Shown here piece by piece: positions 25,573 to 34,306 of a stretch of 64,000 nt of DNA. The translations under genes were made by a program, and so were the position numbers. The DNA is from Cellulophaga sp. F20128 (GTDB lineage: Bacteria > Bacteroidota > Bacteroidia > Flavobacteriales > Flavobacteriaceae). Location of the stretch: the NCBI RefSeq assembly GCF_023015805.1, contig NZ_JALKBA010000006.1, positions 124,001-188,000 of the forward strand, given 5' to 3'. How positions within the stretch are numbered: the stretch's first letter is position 1; the number at the start of each line of letters is the position of its first letter. The notes beneath the pieces were generated by a model that was given only the letters and a program-made list of their open reading frames with translations, was not told the origin of the DNA and searched no databases.

Positions 25573-26952
25573 ATGAAAACAACATACAAGTACACTGTAG
25601 TTCTATTCAGCCTATTTACCCTATTTACGGTGAATGCACAATTGTCTGGCGGTGGTGAGGCGAATCCAAATTTAACAACGAATACCAAAGCCCTAGAATC
25701 TTTTAAAGATATGAGGTTTGGAATGTTTATTCACTGGGGACCCGTGGCTTTACGAGGAACAGAAATAAGTTGGTCTAGAGGCAAACAAGTGGCTATTGAC
25801 GATTATGACAATTTATACAAAGAGTTTAATCCCGTTCTGTTCAATGCAGCTACCTGGGTAAAAACTGCCAAAGATGCAGGTATGAAGTATATGGCGCTAA
25901 CAACCAGGCACCATGACGGCTTTTGTCTTTGGGATAGCAAACATACAGATTACGATATGGGAAACACGCCTTACGGGAAAGGCATTATAAAAGAATTGGT
26001 GGAAGAATGCAAAAAACAAGGAATCGTTTTTGGTGCCTATTATACCGTTTGTGACTGGAAACATGAAGATTACCCAGTTGTTTACCCATACAAAGAAAAT
26101 GTACGTATTGATAGAGAAATAAAAGATCCCAAGGAAAAAGCAGGAATGCAACGCTATATCACCTTTATGAAAAACCAACTTAAAGAAATCATAGACAATT
26201 ATGATCCTGCTTTTATCTGGTTTGATGGGGAATGGGAATGGGCATGGACACACGAAATGGGTATGGATATGTATAAATACTTGAGGGAATTAAAAGATGA
26301 TATCCTAATAAACAACCGAGTTGACAAAGGTCGTGAAGGTATGGCAGGGATAACCAAAAGCATTAAATATGCAGGAGATTATGCCACTCCTGAACAACAA
26401 ATTGGAAAATTTGACAATAAGAATGCATGGGAATCTTGCATGACCATTGCCACCCAATGGGCATGGAAGGCCAATGATAAACTTAAATCAAAAAAAGAAT
26501 GTATTCAGACGTTAGTACGTACCATTGGTGGTGACGGAAACCTGCTATTAAACGTTGGCCCTATGGCCGATGGAAGGATTGAACAACGGCAAATAGACCG
26601 ATTGAAAGAAGTTGGAGATTGGGTTAAAATAAACCAAGACGCCATATATGGGACACGAGGAGGCCCCTATTTACCTACCGATTATATGGTGAGTACAAGA
26701 AAGGAAAACAAGATTTATGTGTTTTTATTACAGCATCCTGAAAAAGAAATAGAAGTGACACTTCCAAAAAAAACTAGAATCACAAAAGCCTATTTTTTAG
26801 ATGGTAATACACCCGTAACATTTAAAAATGGAAAAAATAGTGCAGCCATCACCCTACCGGATGTTTTACCTGATGATAGTGTATCAGTCATCACATTAGA
26901 GTTAAACACCTCCGCTATGGAACAAGAAATTTCTGCCGTACAGAATAATTAA
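25573..26952 (+). CDS. GH29 alpha-L-fucosidase
   Basis: I choose the ATG at 25573 (MKTTYKYTVVLFSL), which gives 459 residues with a clean signal peptide ending FTVNAQ; a start at 25528 would overlap the oxidoreductase gene. GH29 motifs include RFGMFIHWGPVALRGTE, LTTRHHDGFCLWDS, and FIWFDGEWEWAW, whose Asp is the likely nucleophile, and NLLLNVGPMADGRI. GH29 enzymes retain configuration and hydrolyse alpha-L-fucosides. A second, mechanistically different fucosidase in the same locus (GH95 is inverting) suggests different linkages. It is 10 bases from the preceding stop and 27 from the next gene. Confidence 0.94.
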   Translation: MKTTYKYTVVLFSLFTLFTVNAQLSGGGEANPNLTTNTKALESFKDMRFGMFIHWGPVALRGTEISWSRGKQVAIDDYDNLYKEFNPVLFNAATWVKTAKDAGMKYMALTTRHHDGFCLWDSKHTDYDMGNTPYGKGIIKELVEECKKQGIVFGAYYTVCDWKHEDYPVVYPYKENVRIDREIKDPKEKAGMQRYITFMKNQLKEIIDNYDPAFIWFDGEWEWAWTHEMGMDMYKYLRELKDDILINNRVDKGREGMAGITKSIKYAGDYATPEQQIGKFDNKNAWESCMTIATQWAWKANDKLKSKKECIQTLVRTIGGDGNLLLNVGPMADGRIEQRQIDRLKEVGDWVKINQDAIYGTRGGPYLPTDYMVSTRKENKIYVFLLQHPEKEIEVTLPKKTRITKAYFLDGNTPVTFKNGKNSAAITLPDVLPDDSVSVITLELNTSAMEQEISAVQNN

Positions 26953-26979
26953 ACATCACTTATAAGCGTATAAAAACCC

Positions 26980-28185
26980 ATGAAACACTTGTATTGTATA
27001 CTTTTCTTAATTGTTGGAAGTGCTTGTAAAACACCCTTTGCCATACAACCACAACCCTTAAATGCAATTGTAAAAGAGAAGGGCGAAAGTAAAATTCTCC
27101 AAGGGCCTTCAACCCTTAATATTGACGGTTATTTTGTTTGGGGAGGAAGTGTTATTCAGGGCGATGACGGCAAATATCACATGTTCTTTTCACTATGGGA
27201 AAGTGGTTCCACTAATGGCAGCTTTGCTCAAAGCTGGGTTTTAGAATCTAAAATAGGCTATGCAGTTTCTGATTTTCCCGATCGTGATTTTAAGTTTCAA
27301 AAAATAATTTTAAAGGGTAGCAGGTATAGTGGAGATACGACCGCATGGGATGCGCAAATGGTACACAATCCGCATATAAAGAAATTTAAAGACACCTACT
27401 ACCTCTACTATATTGGTGGCAAGGACTACGGAGAACAGCCCAATGGTTCTACCGGTGAAAATTTAGACAAAAGGTCAAGAGTACAGCAATCACTTTGTAT
27501 TGGAGCCATTGCCTTTACCAATTTTGAGGACCTCATAAATGGAAATTTTCAAAGACCAAAAGAACCGCTATTAACAGCAAGAACACGAGTTAAACCGAAC
27601 AATATTCTCCATGGTTCTCCCAAGGGAACTATTGCGAAACCCGATAATATTATCGTAGTAAATCCGGCGGTAGTTTTCAATCCAAAAACCAAAGATTACA
27701 TGCTTTTTTTTAAAGGCAATTTATATGAACCTGGTTGGAAAGGAGCGCATGGTGTTGCCATAGGAAAAACACCCTTGGGGCCCTTTAAGGCTAAAGAAGA
27801 GTTTGTTTTTGACATACGAATGCCAGACGGTTCTATAGCAAGCACAGAAGACCCCTATGTTTGGTACGCCAAAAACCAGAAAAAATTCTTTGCGGTTGTA
27901 AAAGATTTTTCAGGGCGACTAACAGGAGAAAAGAAAACTTTAGCATTTCTCTTATCTCAAGACGGACTCCAATGGGAGGTAGCACAAACACCCTTATTTA
28001 TAAATAGAACGCTCCATTTAACGAACGGCACTAAAGTAACCGTAGATCGCCTTGAAAGGCCACAATTATTAATCGACAAAAAAGGAGTCCCCCTAGTTAT
28101 GTATGCCGCATCTGCTTTGGAAAATGTAAATCCTAAAACGGATGGTAGTAGTTTTAATGTTCAAATATCAATTTCCAACAAATAG
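26980..28185 (+). CDS. GH43-like five-bladed propeller glycoside hydrolase, lipoprotein
   Basis: The 401-residue protein has a lipoprotein signal (IVGSACKT) and then a propeller pattern: DGYFVWGGSVIQGDDGKYHMF, DAQMVHNPHIKKFKDTYYLYY, VVNPAVVFNPKTKDYMLFF and SIASTEDPYVWYAK. The repeat of a short Asp/Asn-rich turn followed by W/Y-rich strand resembles clan GH-F (GH43/GH117-like) hydrolases. I cannot assign the family: a clear N-terminal general-base Asp is not obvious, whereas D/E residues in DAQM, STEDPY and a late LERPQLL are candidates. It lies between a fucosidase and fuconate dehydratase, so a role on a fucose-rich glycan is likely. Eight bases separate it from the next gene. Confidence 0.8.
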   Translation: MKHLYCILFLIVGSACKTPFAIQPQPLNAIVKEKGESKILQGPSTLNIDGYFVWGGSVIQGDDGKYHMFFSLWESGSTNGSFAQSWVLESKIGYAVSDFPDRDFKFQKIILKGSRYSGDTTAWDAQMVHNPHIKKFKDTYYLYYIGGKDYGEQPNGSTGENLDKRSRVQQSLCIGAIAFTNFEDLINGNFQRPKEPLLTARTRVKPNNILHGSPKGTIAKPDNIIVVNPAVVFNPKTKDYMLFFKGNLYEPGWKGAHGVAIGKTPLGPFKAKEEFVFDIRMPDGSIASTEDPYVWYAKNQKKFFAVVKDFSGRLTGEKKTLAFLLSQDGLQWEVAQTPLFINRTLHLTNGTKVTVDRLERPQLLIDKKGVPLVMYAASALENVNPKTDGSSFNVQISISNK

Positions 28186-28193
28186 TATAACCA

Positions 28194-29432
28194 ATGAATA
28201 CACCCATTATTATAAAAAAAGCAACTTCCCGAGATACTAGGTTTAAACTAAAGGACGGCGCTGGATCTGATGCTGTGCACACAACTCCAATATACGCCTA
28301 CGCTGTTTGTAGTTTACAAACAGACCGAAAAATAGAAGGCGTAGGCTTAGCATTTACTTTAGGGACTGGCAACGGAATTGTTTGTCAGGCTATAGATTAT
28401 TTGGTGAAACATATAGAAGGAAGAGAAATTAATGAATTAATGGCCGATTTTGGAACTACCTATAAAATTATGGCCGACGATCCCAATTTTAGATGGTTGG
28501 GTCCGCATAAGGGAGTTGTTCATTTAGCACTAGCAGCCATCGTCAACGCTTGTTATGATTTATGGGCAAAATCTAAAGGAGTCCCCTTATGGAAACTATT
28601 GATAGACCTATCGCCCGAAGCACTGGTCAATACCTTGGATTTTTCATATTATGAAGATGTTCTCACAAAAGAAGATGCCATTGCACTATTAAAATCTCAG
28701 CAAAACGGAAGAACAGCGCGAGAGAAAATTATAACAGCAGGATATCCTGGGTATGATACCTCTATTGGTTGGTTTAATTATAGCGATGAAAAAGTAGCTC
28801 AAAATATTTTGAAAGCGATGGATAATGGTTTTACTGCTATGAAACTGAAGGTTGGTTCTAAAAATCCAGAGCGAGACATTCGGAGGGCAGAAATGGTGCG
28901 TAAAATTGCGGGCGATAAGGCCACCATTATGTTTGATGCCAATCAACAATGGAATCTTAATGAAGCCATTTCCATTTGCAAAAAGCTACAAGACTTAAAT
29001 CCATTTTGGGTTGAAGAACCAACACATCCAGATGATGTACAAGCTCATGTAACCTTAGCCAATACAGTTTCTGTAAAATTAGCTTTAGGAGAACATGTCC
29101 CCAATAAAATACTCTTTAAAAATTTCATTCAATCCGGTTGTATGTCCTTCAATCAAGTTGATGCCGTTAGAGTTGGAGGCGTTTCTGAGTTTATTCTTAT
29201 AAGTCTTTTGTCTAGAAAACACAATATCCCTGTTGTACCGCATGTTGGCGATATGGGACAAATTCATCAACATTTAGTACTATTTAATCACATTTCTATT
29301 GGTCATCCAGCCCTACTTTTGGAGCATATTCCGCATCTTAAGGACCATTTTAAATTCCCTGTGCAGATCATAAATGGAAAATACCAAACTCCGCTAGAAC
29401 CAGGAATGAGTAGTGATTTATTAAAGCTATAA
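28194..29432 (+). CDS. L-fuconate dehydratase-like enolase-superfamily enzyme
   Basis: The 412-residue protein has the fuconate-dehydratase opening (SRDTRFKLKDGAGSDAVHTT) and the enolase-superfamily core: MKLKVG (KxK base), MFDANQQW (first metal Asp), FWVEEPTHPDD (Glu), LGEHVPN (Glu) and PVVPHVGDMGQIH (His). These match the L-fuconate dehydratase group, which removes water from L-fuconate to give 2-keto-3-deoxy-L-fuconate in the non-phosphorylated fucose pathway. It is somewhat shorter than the usual 430-440 residues. The placement in a fucosidase operon strengthens the assignment. The aldonolactonase and the later dehydrogenase and hydrolase are not adjacent. Confidence 0.88.
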   Translation: MNTPIIIKKATSRDTRFKLKDGAGSDAVHTTPIYAYAVCSLQTDRKIEGVGLAFTLGTGNGIVCQAIDYLVKHIEGREINELMADFGTTYKIMADDPNFRWLGPHKGVVHLALAAIVNACYDLWAKSKGVPLWKLLIDLSPEALVNTLDFSYYEDVLTKEDAIALLKSQQNGRTAREKIITAGYPGYDTSIGWFNYSDEKVAQNILKAMDNGFTAMKLKVGSKNPERDIRRAEMVRKIAGDKATIMFDANQQWNLNEAISICKKLQDLNPFWVEEPTHPDDVQAHVTLANTVSVKLALGEHVPNKILFKNFIQSGCMSFNQVDAVRVGGVSEFILISLLSRKHNIPVVPHVGDMGQIHQHLVLFNHISIGHPALLLEHIPHLKDHFKFPVQIINGKYQTPLEPGMSSDLLKL

Positions 29433-29481
29433 AATTCAGTATATTTATATCACGTAGCAAACCATGCAATCCAAAGCATAA

Positions 29482-30123
29482 ATGAAGGAAACAAAAAAAG
29501 TAAAAACGAAAGACAAAATAGTATTATGTGCCATTCAACTATTCAATGAAAACGGTGTACAAAGCATTACCAGTAGACATATTGCAGCAGAATTAGGCAT
29601 TAGTCATGGAAATTTAGATTATCATTATAAAACAAAGGAAGACCTTATTTTGGCAATCTATAAAAGAATGCGAAAAGAAATGTCTGAATCCTATTTATTA
29701 CGTGATGAATACGCCTCTCCAATGGAGCATTTTCACAGACTACTTATTCACACCGAAGAGTTCCAAAATAAATATCGCTTTTTCAATTTAGATGTTTTGG
29801 AAATATCACGTTCGTATCCTAAGATCAGTAAACTATTAAAAAAAACATTAGAAATTAGAAAAACCCAAATGCAATCTTTCTTTAATGAATTCATTACAGA
29901 AGGGTATATGCAACTTCATAAAGGTGATAAATTGACGCGCTTGCAGCACACCATTCGCATAGTAATTACCTTTTGGTTATCGAAACAAGAAGTCCTTACC
30001 AGTTCTAAATTTGATGAAAAAGGAGAAATGGTACTTCATATATGGGATGTTATGCTACCGTATTTAACGGAGAAAGGGCATAAAGAACAACAAAGACTAA
30101 TTGGGGAATTTAGTGACCTATAA
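29482..30123 (+). CDS. TetR/AcrR family transcriptional regulator
   Basis: The 213-residue protein has the N-terminal TetR helix-turn-helix (KTKDKIVLCAIQLFNENGVQ, SRHIAAELGISHGNLDYHYK, about residues 5-55) and an all-helical ligand domain. It begins 49 bases after the fuconate dehydratase stop and ends at a strong terminator, so it looks like the last gene of the fucose module. It may respond to a fucose-derived metabolite and control the module, perhaps through the inverted repeat at 18628-18679; this is inference. Confidence 0.92.
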   Translation: MKETKKVKTKDKIVLCAIQLFNENGVQSITSRHIAAELGISHGNLDYHYKTKEDLILAIYKRMRKEMSESYLLRDEYASPMEHFHRLLIHTEEFQNKYRFFNLDVLEISRSYPKISKLLKKTLEIRKTQMQSFFNEFITEGYMQLHKGDKLTRLQHTIRIVITFWLSKQEVLTSSKFDEKGEMVLHIWDVMLPYLTEKGHKEQQRLIGEFSDL

Positions 30124-30157
30124 AAAAAGGCTTCATGGGTTAATGAAGCCTTTTTTT
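30123..30157. terminator. Bidirectional terminator between the fucose module and the DPP4 gene
   Basis: AGGCTTCAT and ATGAAGCCT form a perfect stem with a six-base loop, flanked by A and T runs. It lies between convergent genes that stop at 30123 and 30173 and can stop both. Confidence 0.88.
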
Positions 30158-30172
30158 ATAGGTTTTGTCATA

Positions 30173-32245
30173 TCACTTCTTTAACACAAGGTGTTGAATA
30201 AAAAACTCCATCATTCTATCTCTATTCACAGCGGTATGTCCTTGATCTGGACCAATTTGAACTTCAAAACTTTTTCCTGCGGCCTGCAAGGCTTTAATAA
30301 GTTGTAAAGAATTGGCTGGGTGCACATTATTGTCATTGGTACCGAAAAAGATCATTAATTCTCCTTGTAAATCCTTGGCCATATTCATTAAACTAGACGC
30401 TTCGTACCCTTCTAGGTTATCTTCTAGTAAATCCATATAACGTTCCGTATAAATATTATCGTAATTACGCCAATCCGTAACAGCTGAATTTGCAACGGCA
30501 ACGTGATATACATCTGGGTAACGAAGCAAACTAGTAGCCGCTGTTGTTCCACCATAGGAGGTTCCATATACACCTACCCTATCTTTGTCAAAATAAGGTC
30601 TATTGTAGAGCGATTTAATCCCAGCTGCAAAATCATCCATTTCTACAATTCCTAAATTACCATATAGGTTATCTAGCAACCTTTTCCCTCTACCTCGTAC
30701 ATTTCTTCCATCAACATTAGCCACGAGAAAACCATATTCTGTTAGCGCATTTGGCAGAGAAAATCTTTCGGTAAACGCATTGGTTGCAGGACCTCCATAG
30801 TTACTTAAAATAAGCGGGTATTTTTTTGCAGGATCAAAGTTTGAAGGAAAATGTAACATACCGTGCAATTCTGTTTCTCCATCAGCCGAAGTAAAGGTAA
30901 ATACCTCTACCTTTTTTAAACCCATTGCGTGAAACTCGGTCATATCACTTTTTCCAATTTCAGCAATTTTTTTCCCTTTTATGCTCATTAAATTTGTAAA
31001 AGGGGGTATAGCATGTGTTTCTGAAACATCGACAAAATAGTTGTTGTTTGGTGCTAGTGAAATAGTATGATGATACGCAGGGTTTGTAAGTCTTGTATTT
31101 CTACTTCCGTTTAACTTTACACTATGCAATTGCATTTTCATGTGATTATCCCCACTTCTGGCCATATAATACACTATACCTTTAGCCTCATCTACCTTTA
31201 CAAGATTAGACACCTCATAGGCATGGCTAGTGACCGGGTTTATTAATGTTCCATCAAAATTATACAAATAATAATTAGTAAAACCAGATCTTTCTGATGC
31301 CCAAATAAATTGGTTACCATTTTCCAAAATGTGCATTTCTGGACTATTCTCAGTAAAACTCGGCAACCACTCTTCACGCACAACCACCCTAGAAGTTCCT
31401 GTGTTAGGATTAGCAGCTTTTAGCTCCATAATGTTCTGCTTCCTATTGGTACTGTGATACAGCAATTCTTTCCCATCTGGTGTCCAACTAATATCATAAA
31501 TATAGGTCCCTAGGTCCCCATCATGATAAGGTTTACCGTCTCTTAGATCCAAGATTGTTGTCTTTTTTGTTTCTAAATCATAAACCAATAAATCTACTGG
31601 TAAATTTTTTGCGCCTACTTTAGGATAGGCTTCAATCTCTACTGAATCTTGAATCTTTGTTTGATGGTACAAGACATAATATTTTTTCGCCTCTTTTTCT
31701 TCAAATCTATAAAATGCTATTTTTTTGCTATCCGGTGACCACCACATTGCCGTATTCTGACCTAATTCTTCCCCGTATACCCAAGTAGCAATTCCGAATT
31801 TAACTTGATTTTCCTCATTTCCATCTGTTGTAATGGCTATACTATTGCTCCCATCAATAGCACTCACATGCATATTTCTATCCTTTGTAAATGCCTTTAA
31901 TTTACCATCTGGAGAATCTGCTGAAGCGTATTGTCTTCCACGTGCAGGTCTATTGCCCCACCTTCTTCTAGCACTATTCTGCATAGGTTCATTATCCTTT
32001 GCTTCCCCCTTGCCAACTGTATACACATAGTTTTGCCCCTCTTTTATATATTGAAAAGAAGTACCATCTTCATTCCAATTAACATACATTGGTGCCATTT
32101 TCACCGAACTTCTTATTTTTGGAGCTACTGTTTTATATTGCTCATAACCAGGCATTTTCTTTAGTTTATCCTGGGCATTTATAGTTGTAAATGGTGCCAA
32201 AAACAAAACCGCCATAAAAACAGTTTTAATACTATTCAATTTCAT
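30173..32245 (-). CDS. S9 dipeptidyl-peptidase IV-type serine peptidase
   Basis: The 690-residue protein has a signal peptide ending TTINAQ. Residues about 40-440 are the DPP4 N-terminal propeller, including WVYGEELGQ with the double-Glu motif (159-160) that holds the substrate amino end. The C-terminal alpha/beta hydrolase has VGVYGTSYGG with Ser563, Asp638 (FFGTNDNNVHP) and His670 (GPDQGHTAVN) as the triad. It should cut X-Pro or X-Ala dipeptides from peptides in the periplasm. The DPP4 consensus GWSYGG is GTSYGG here. It is a single gene, divergent from the oxidoreductase at 32430. Confidence 0.95.
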   Translation of the reverse strand: MKLNSIKTVFMAVLFLAPFTTINAQDKLKKMPGYEQYKTVAPKIRSSVKMAPMYVNWNEDGTSFQYIKEGQNYVYTVGKGEAKDNEPMQNSARRRWGNRPARGRQYASADSPDGKLKAFTKDRNMHVSAIDGSNSIAITTDGNEENQVKFGIATWVYGEELGQNTAMWWSPDSKKIAFYRFEEKEAKKYYVLYHQTKIQDSVEIEAYPKVGAKNLPVDLLVYDLETKKTTILDLRDGKPYHDGDLGTYIYDISWTPDGKELLYHSTNRKQNIMELKAANPNTGTSRVVVREEWLPSFTENSPEMHILENGNQFIWASERSGFTNYYLYNFDGTLINPVTSHAYEVSNLVKVDEAKGIVYYMARSGDNHMKMQLHSVKLNGSRNTRLTNPAYHHTISLAPNNNYFVDVSETHAIPPFTNLMSIKGKKIAEIGKSDMTEFHAMGLKKVEVFTFTSADGETELHGMLHFPSNFDPAKKYPLILSNYGGPATNAFTERFSLPNALTEYGFLVANVDGRNVRGRGKRLLDNLYGNLGIVEMDDFAAGIKSLYNRPYFDKDRVGVYGTSYGGTTAATSLLRYPDVYHVAVANSAVTDWRNYDNIYTERYMDLLEDNLEGYEASSLMNMAKDLQGELMIFFGTNDNNVHPANSLQLIKALQAAGKSFEVQIGPDQGHTAVNRDRMMEFFIQHLVLKK

Positions 32246-32405
32246 AGTTCTCTTAGTTAAATTTCAATTGCTAAATTTACAATTATTAAACAAAAATCTA
32301 ACTTTTACGCAAAAAATGTTAGTATAAAAAGGTTGTTCTTGCTCTTTTTCTAACAATTACCTTATAAACTTTTAAAGACATAAACTTTAGAACAAACATT
32401 ATCCC

Positions 32406-32413
32406 TATTTTTG
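32406..32413 (+). promoter_or_regulatory. Bacteroidota -7 box for the 32430 gene
   Basis: TATTTTTG fits the consensus and ends 16 bases before the ATG at 32430. An in-frame TTG at 32421 falls close to the expected transcript start, so the ATG is the better start. Confidence 0.58.
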
Positions 32414-32429
32414 TTCAAAATTGATTTTT

Positions 32430-33389
32430 ATGCTTAACGTTGGAGTTTTAGGAGCAGGACATTTGGGGAAAATCCATTTGCGTTTGCTCAATGAATCAAA
32501 TAAATTTAATTTAATTGGTTTTTATGATCCTGATGCCATTAACGGTAAAAAAGTAGCTGCGGAGTTTGGTTATACCTATTTTGACAATATCAATAAATTG
32601 ATGGATGCCGTGGATGTTTTGGATATTGTTACACCTACGCTTTCACATTTTGATTGTGCCAAGAAAGCCATTGAAAAAGGAAAACATATTTTCATTGAGA
32701 AACCAATAACCAACACATTGGAAGAGGCTGAAGCTTTAATAGCACTCAAAAATAAACATCAGGTAAAAGGGCAAGTAGGTCATGTAGAACGTTTTAACCC
32801 TGCTTTTTCTGCGGTCAAGGATAGTATTATAAATCCTATGTTCATTGAAACCCACAGGTTGGCAGAGTTTAATCCGCGTGGCACAGATGTCCCTGTAGTG
32901 TTAGATTTAATGATTCATGATATTGATGCCATCCTTAGTGTGGTTCACTCTAATGTAAAAAGCATAAACGCGAGTGGCGTATCTGTTATTAGCAAATCTC
33001 CAGACATTGCAAATGCTCGAATTGAATTTGAAAACGGCTGTGTGGCAAACCTTACAGCTAGTAGGATATCATTAAAAAATATGCGCAAGTCAAGGTTTTT
33101 TCAACAAGACGCTTATATCTCTGTGGACTTTTTAGAAAAAAAGGTAGAAGTAGTAAGAATGAAGGATGCTCCTGAACAGCCAGGAGATTTTGACATGATA
33201 TTGCAAAATGCGGAAGGTGAAAAAAAGCAAATTTATTTTGAAAACCCTGAAATTGACAACAATAATGCAATTTTAGATGAATTGGAAACTTTTGCAGATG
33301 CCATTACCAATAATACAACACCAATTGTAACATTAGAGCAAGGAACTCAAGCGTTGCGCGTTGCCTTGCAAATCATAGCATCATTTTAA
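32430..33389 (+). CDS. Gfo/Idh/MocA family oxidoreductase
   Basis: The 319-residue product starts at the ATG, MLNVGVLGAGHLGKIHLRLL, with the Rossmann GxGxxG-like turn at once; no signal peptide. FIEKPITNTLEEAEALI holds the EKP motif and VLDLMIHDIDAIL the catalytic His. Adjacent genes are not sugar genes, so the substrate is not indicated; related cytosolic enzymes are often annotated UDP-sugar or biliverdin-reductase-like oxidoreductases. The hydroxyacyl-CoA dehydrogenase starts 18 bases later, and the two probably share a message. Confidence 0.9.
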   Translation: MLNVGVLGAGHLGKIHLRLLNESNKFNLIGFYDPDAINGKKVAAEFGYTYFDNINKLMDAVDVLDIVTPTLSHFDCAKKAIEKGKHIFIEKPITNTLEEAEALIALKNKHQVKGQVGHVERFNPAFSAVKDSIINPMFIETHRLAEFNPRGTDVPVVLDLMIHDIDAILSVVHSNVKSINASGVSVISKSPDIANARIEFENGCVANLTASRISLKNMRKSRFFQQDAYISVDFLEKKVEVVRMKDAPEQPGDFDMILQNAEGEKKQIYFENPEIDNNNAILDELETFADAITNNTTPIVTLEQGTQALRVALQIIASF

Positions 33390-33407
33390 GACGAAAAAAC
33401 GAACGGA

Positions 33408-34298
33408 ATGAAAAATATAGCAATTATCGGGGCAGGAACTATGGGCAATGGAATTGCTCACGTATTTGCTCAAAACAATTATAAGGTTAATTTAATAGAC
33501 ATCACACAAGCTTCTTTAGACAAAGGAATAGCAACCATTACTAAAAATTTAGATAGGATGGTAGCTAAGGATAAAATTACGGAAACAGACAAAACAAATA
33601 CTTTAGCTAACATTACCCTATGTACCACTTTGGCTGAAGGGGTTAAAAACACGGAGTTGGTTGTAGAGGCCGCCACGGAAAATGTGGATTTAAAATTGAA
33701 AATATTTAAAGACCTAGATGCTTTGTGTGACGCGGATACCATTTTGGCTACCAACACTTCCTCCATCTCTATTACCAAAATAGCTGCAGAAACCAAGAGA
33801 CCAGATAAGGTTATAGGCATGCACTTTATGAATCCCGTACCCATAATGCAATTGGTAGAGATTATAAGGGGCTACAACACCTCAGATGCGGTTACCGCAA
33901 CCATAATGAAGGTCGCTACTAATCTAGGAAAAACACCGACAGAAGTGAACGATTACCCAGGTTTTGTTGCCAACAGAATCTTAATGCCTATGATAAATGA
34001 GGCCATAGAAACACTGTACAATGGCGTAGCTGGAGTTTCTGAAATCGACACGGTTATGAAATTGGGAATGGCGCATCCTATGGGCCCCTTACAATTAGCC
34101 GATTTTATTGGATTAGATGTTTGTTTATCCATCTTAAATGTAATGTATGACGGATTTAAAAATCCTAAATATGCGCCCTGCCCCTTGTTAGTTAATATGG
34201 TTATGGCCAAGAAATTGGGTGTAAAATCAGGCGAAGGGTTTTATGATTATTCAGCATCTAGGAAAGCCGAAAAAGTAGCAGCTCAATTTTTGAACTAA
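33408..34298 (+). CDS. hbd: 3-hydroxybutyryl-CoA dehydrogenase
   Basis: The 296-residue protein opens MKNIAIIGAGTMGNGIAHVF (NAD-binding turn), then VEAATEN and GMHFMNPVPIMQLVEIIRG with the His/Glu/Asn of the 3-hydroxyacyl-CoA dehydrogenase site, and the C-terminal domain NDYPGFVANRILMPMINEA. The length suits stand-alone NAD-dependent 3-hydroxybutyryl-CoA dehydrogenases (about 285-300). It oxidises or forms (S)-3-hydroxyacyl-CoA in fatty acid or amino acid degradation. It is in a tight plus-strand run. Confidence 0.95.
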   Translation: MKNIAIIGAGTMGNGIAHVFAQNNYKVNLIDITQASLDKGIATITKNLDRMVAKDKITETDKTNTLANITLCTTLAEGVKNTELVVEAATENVDLKLKIFKDLDALCDADTILATNTSSISITKIAAETKRPDKVIGMHFMNPVPIMQLVEIIRGYNTSDAVTATIMKVATNLGKTPTEVNDYPGFVANRILMPMINEAIETLYNGVAGVSEIDTVMKLGMAHPMGPLQLADFIGLDVCLSILNVMYDGFKNPKYAPCPLLVNMVMAKKLGVKSGEGFYDYSASRKAEKVAAQFLN

Positions 34299-34306
34299 AT
34301 TTTATT

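Noticed and set aside
16001-30123. Complete SusC/SusD-type polysaccharide utilisation locus
   Set aside because: No TonB-dependent transporter or SusD-like lipoprotein is present in the window; the term is not justified.
30124-30172. Small RNA between convergent genes
   Set aside because: The only structure is a standard bidirectional terminator; there is no extra sequence for a separate RNA.
33479-33844. A 121-codon minus-strand frame
   Set aside because: It lies fully antisense to the 3-hydroxybutyryl-CoA dehydrogenase gene; no motif or promoter.
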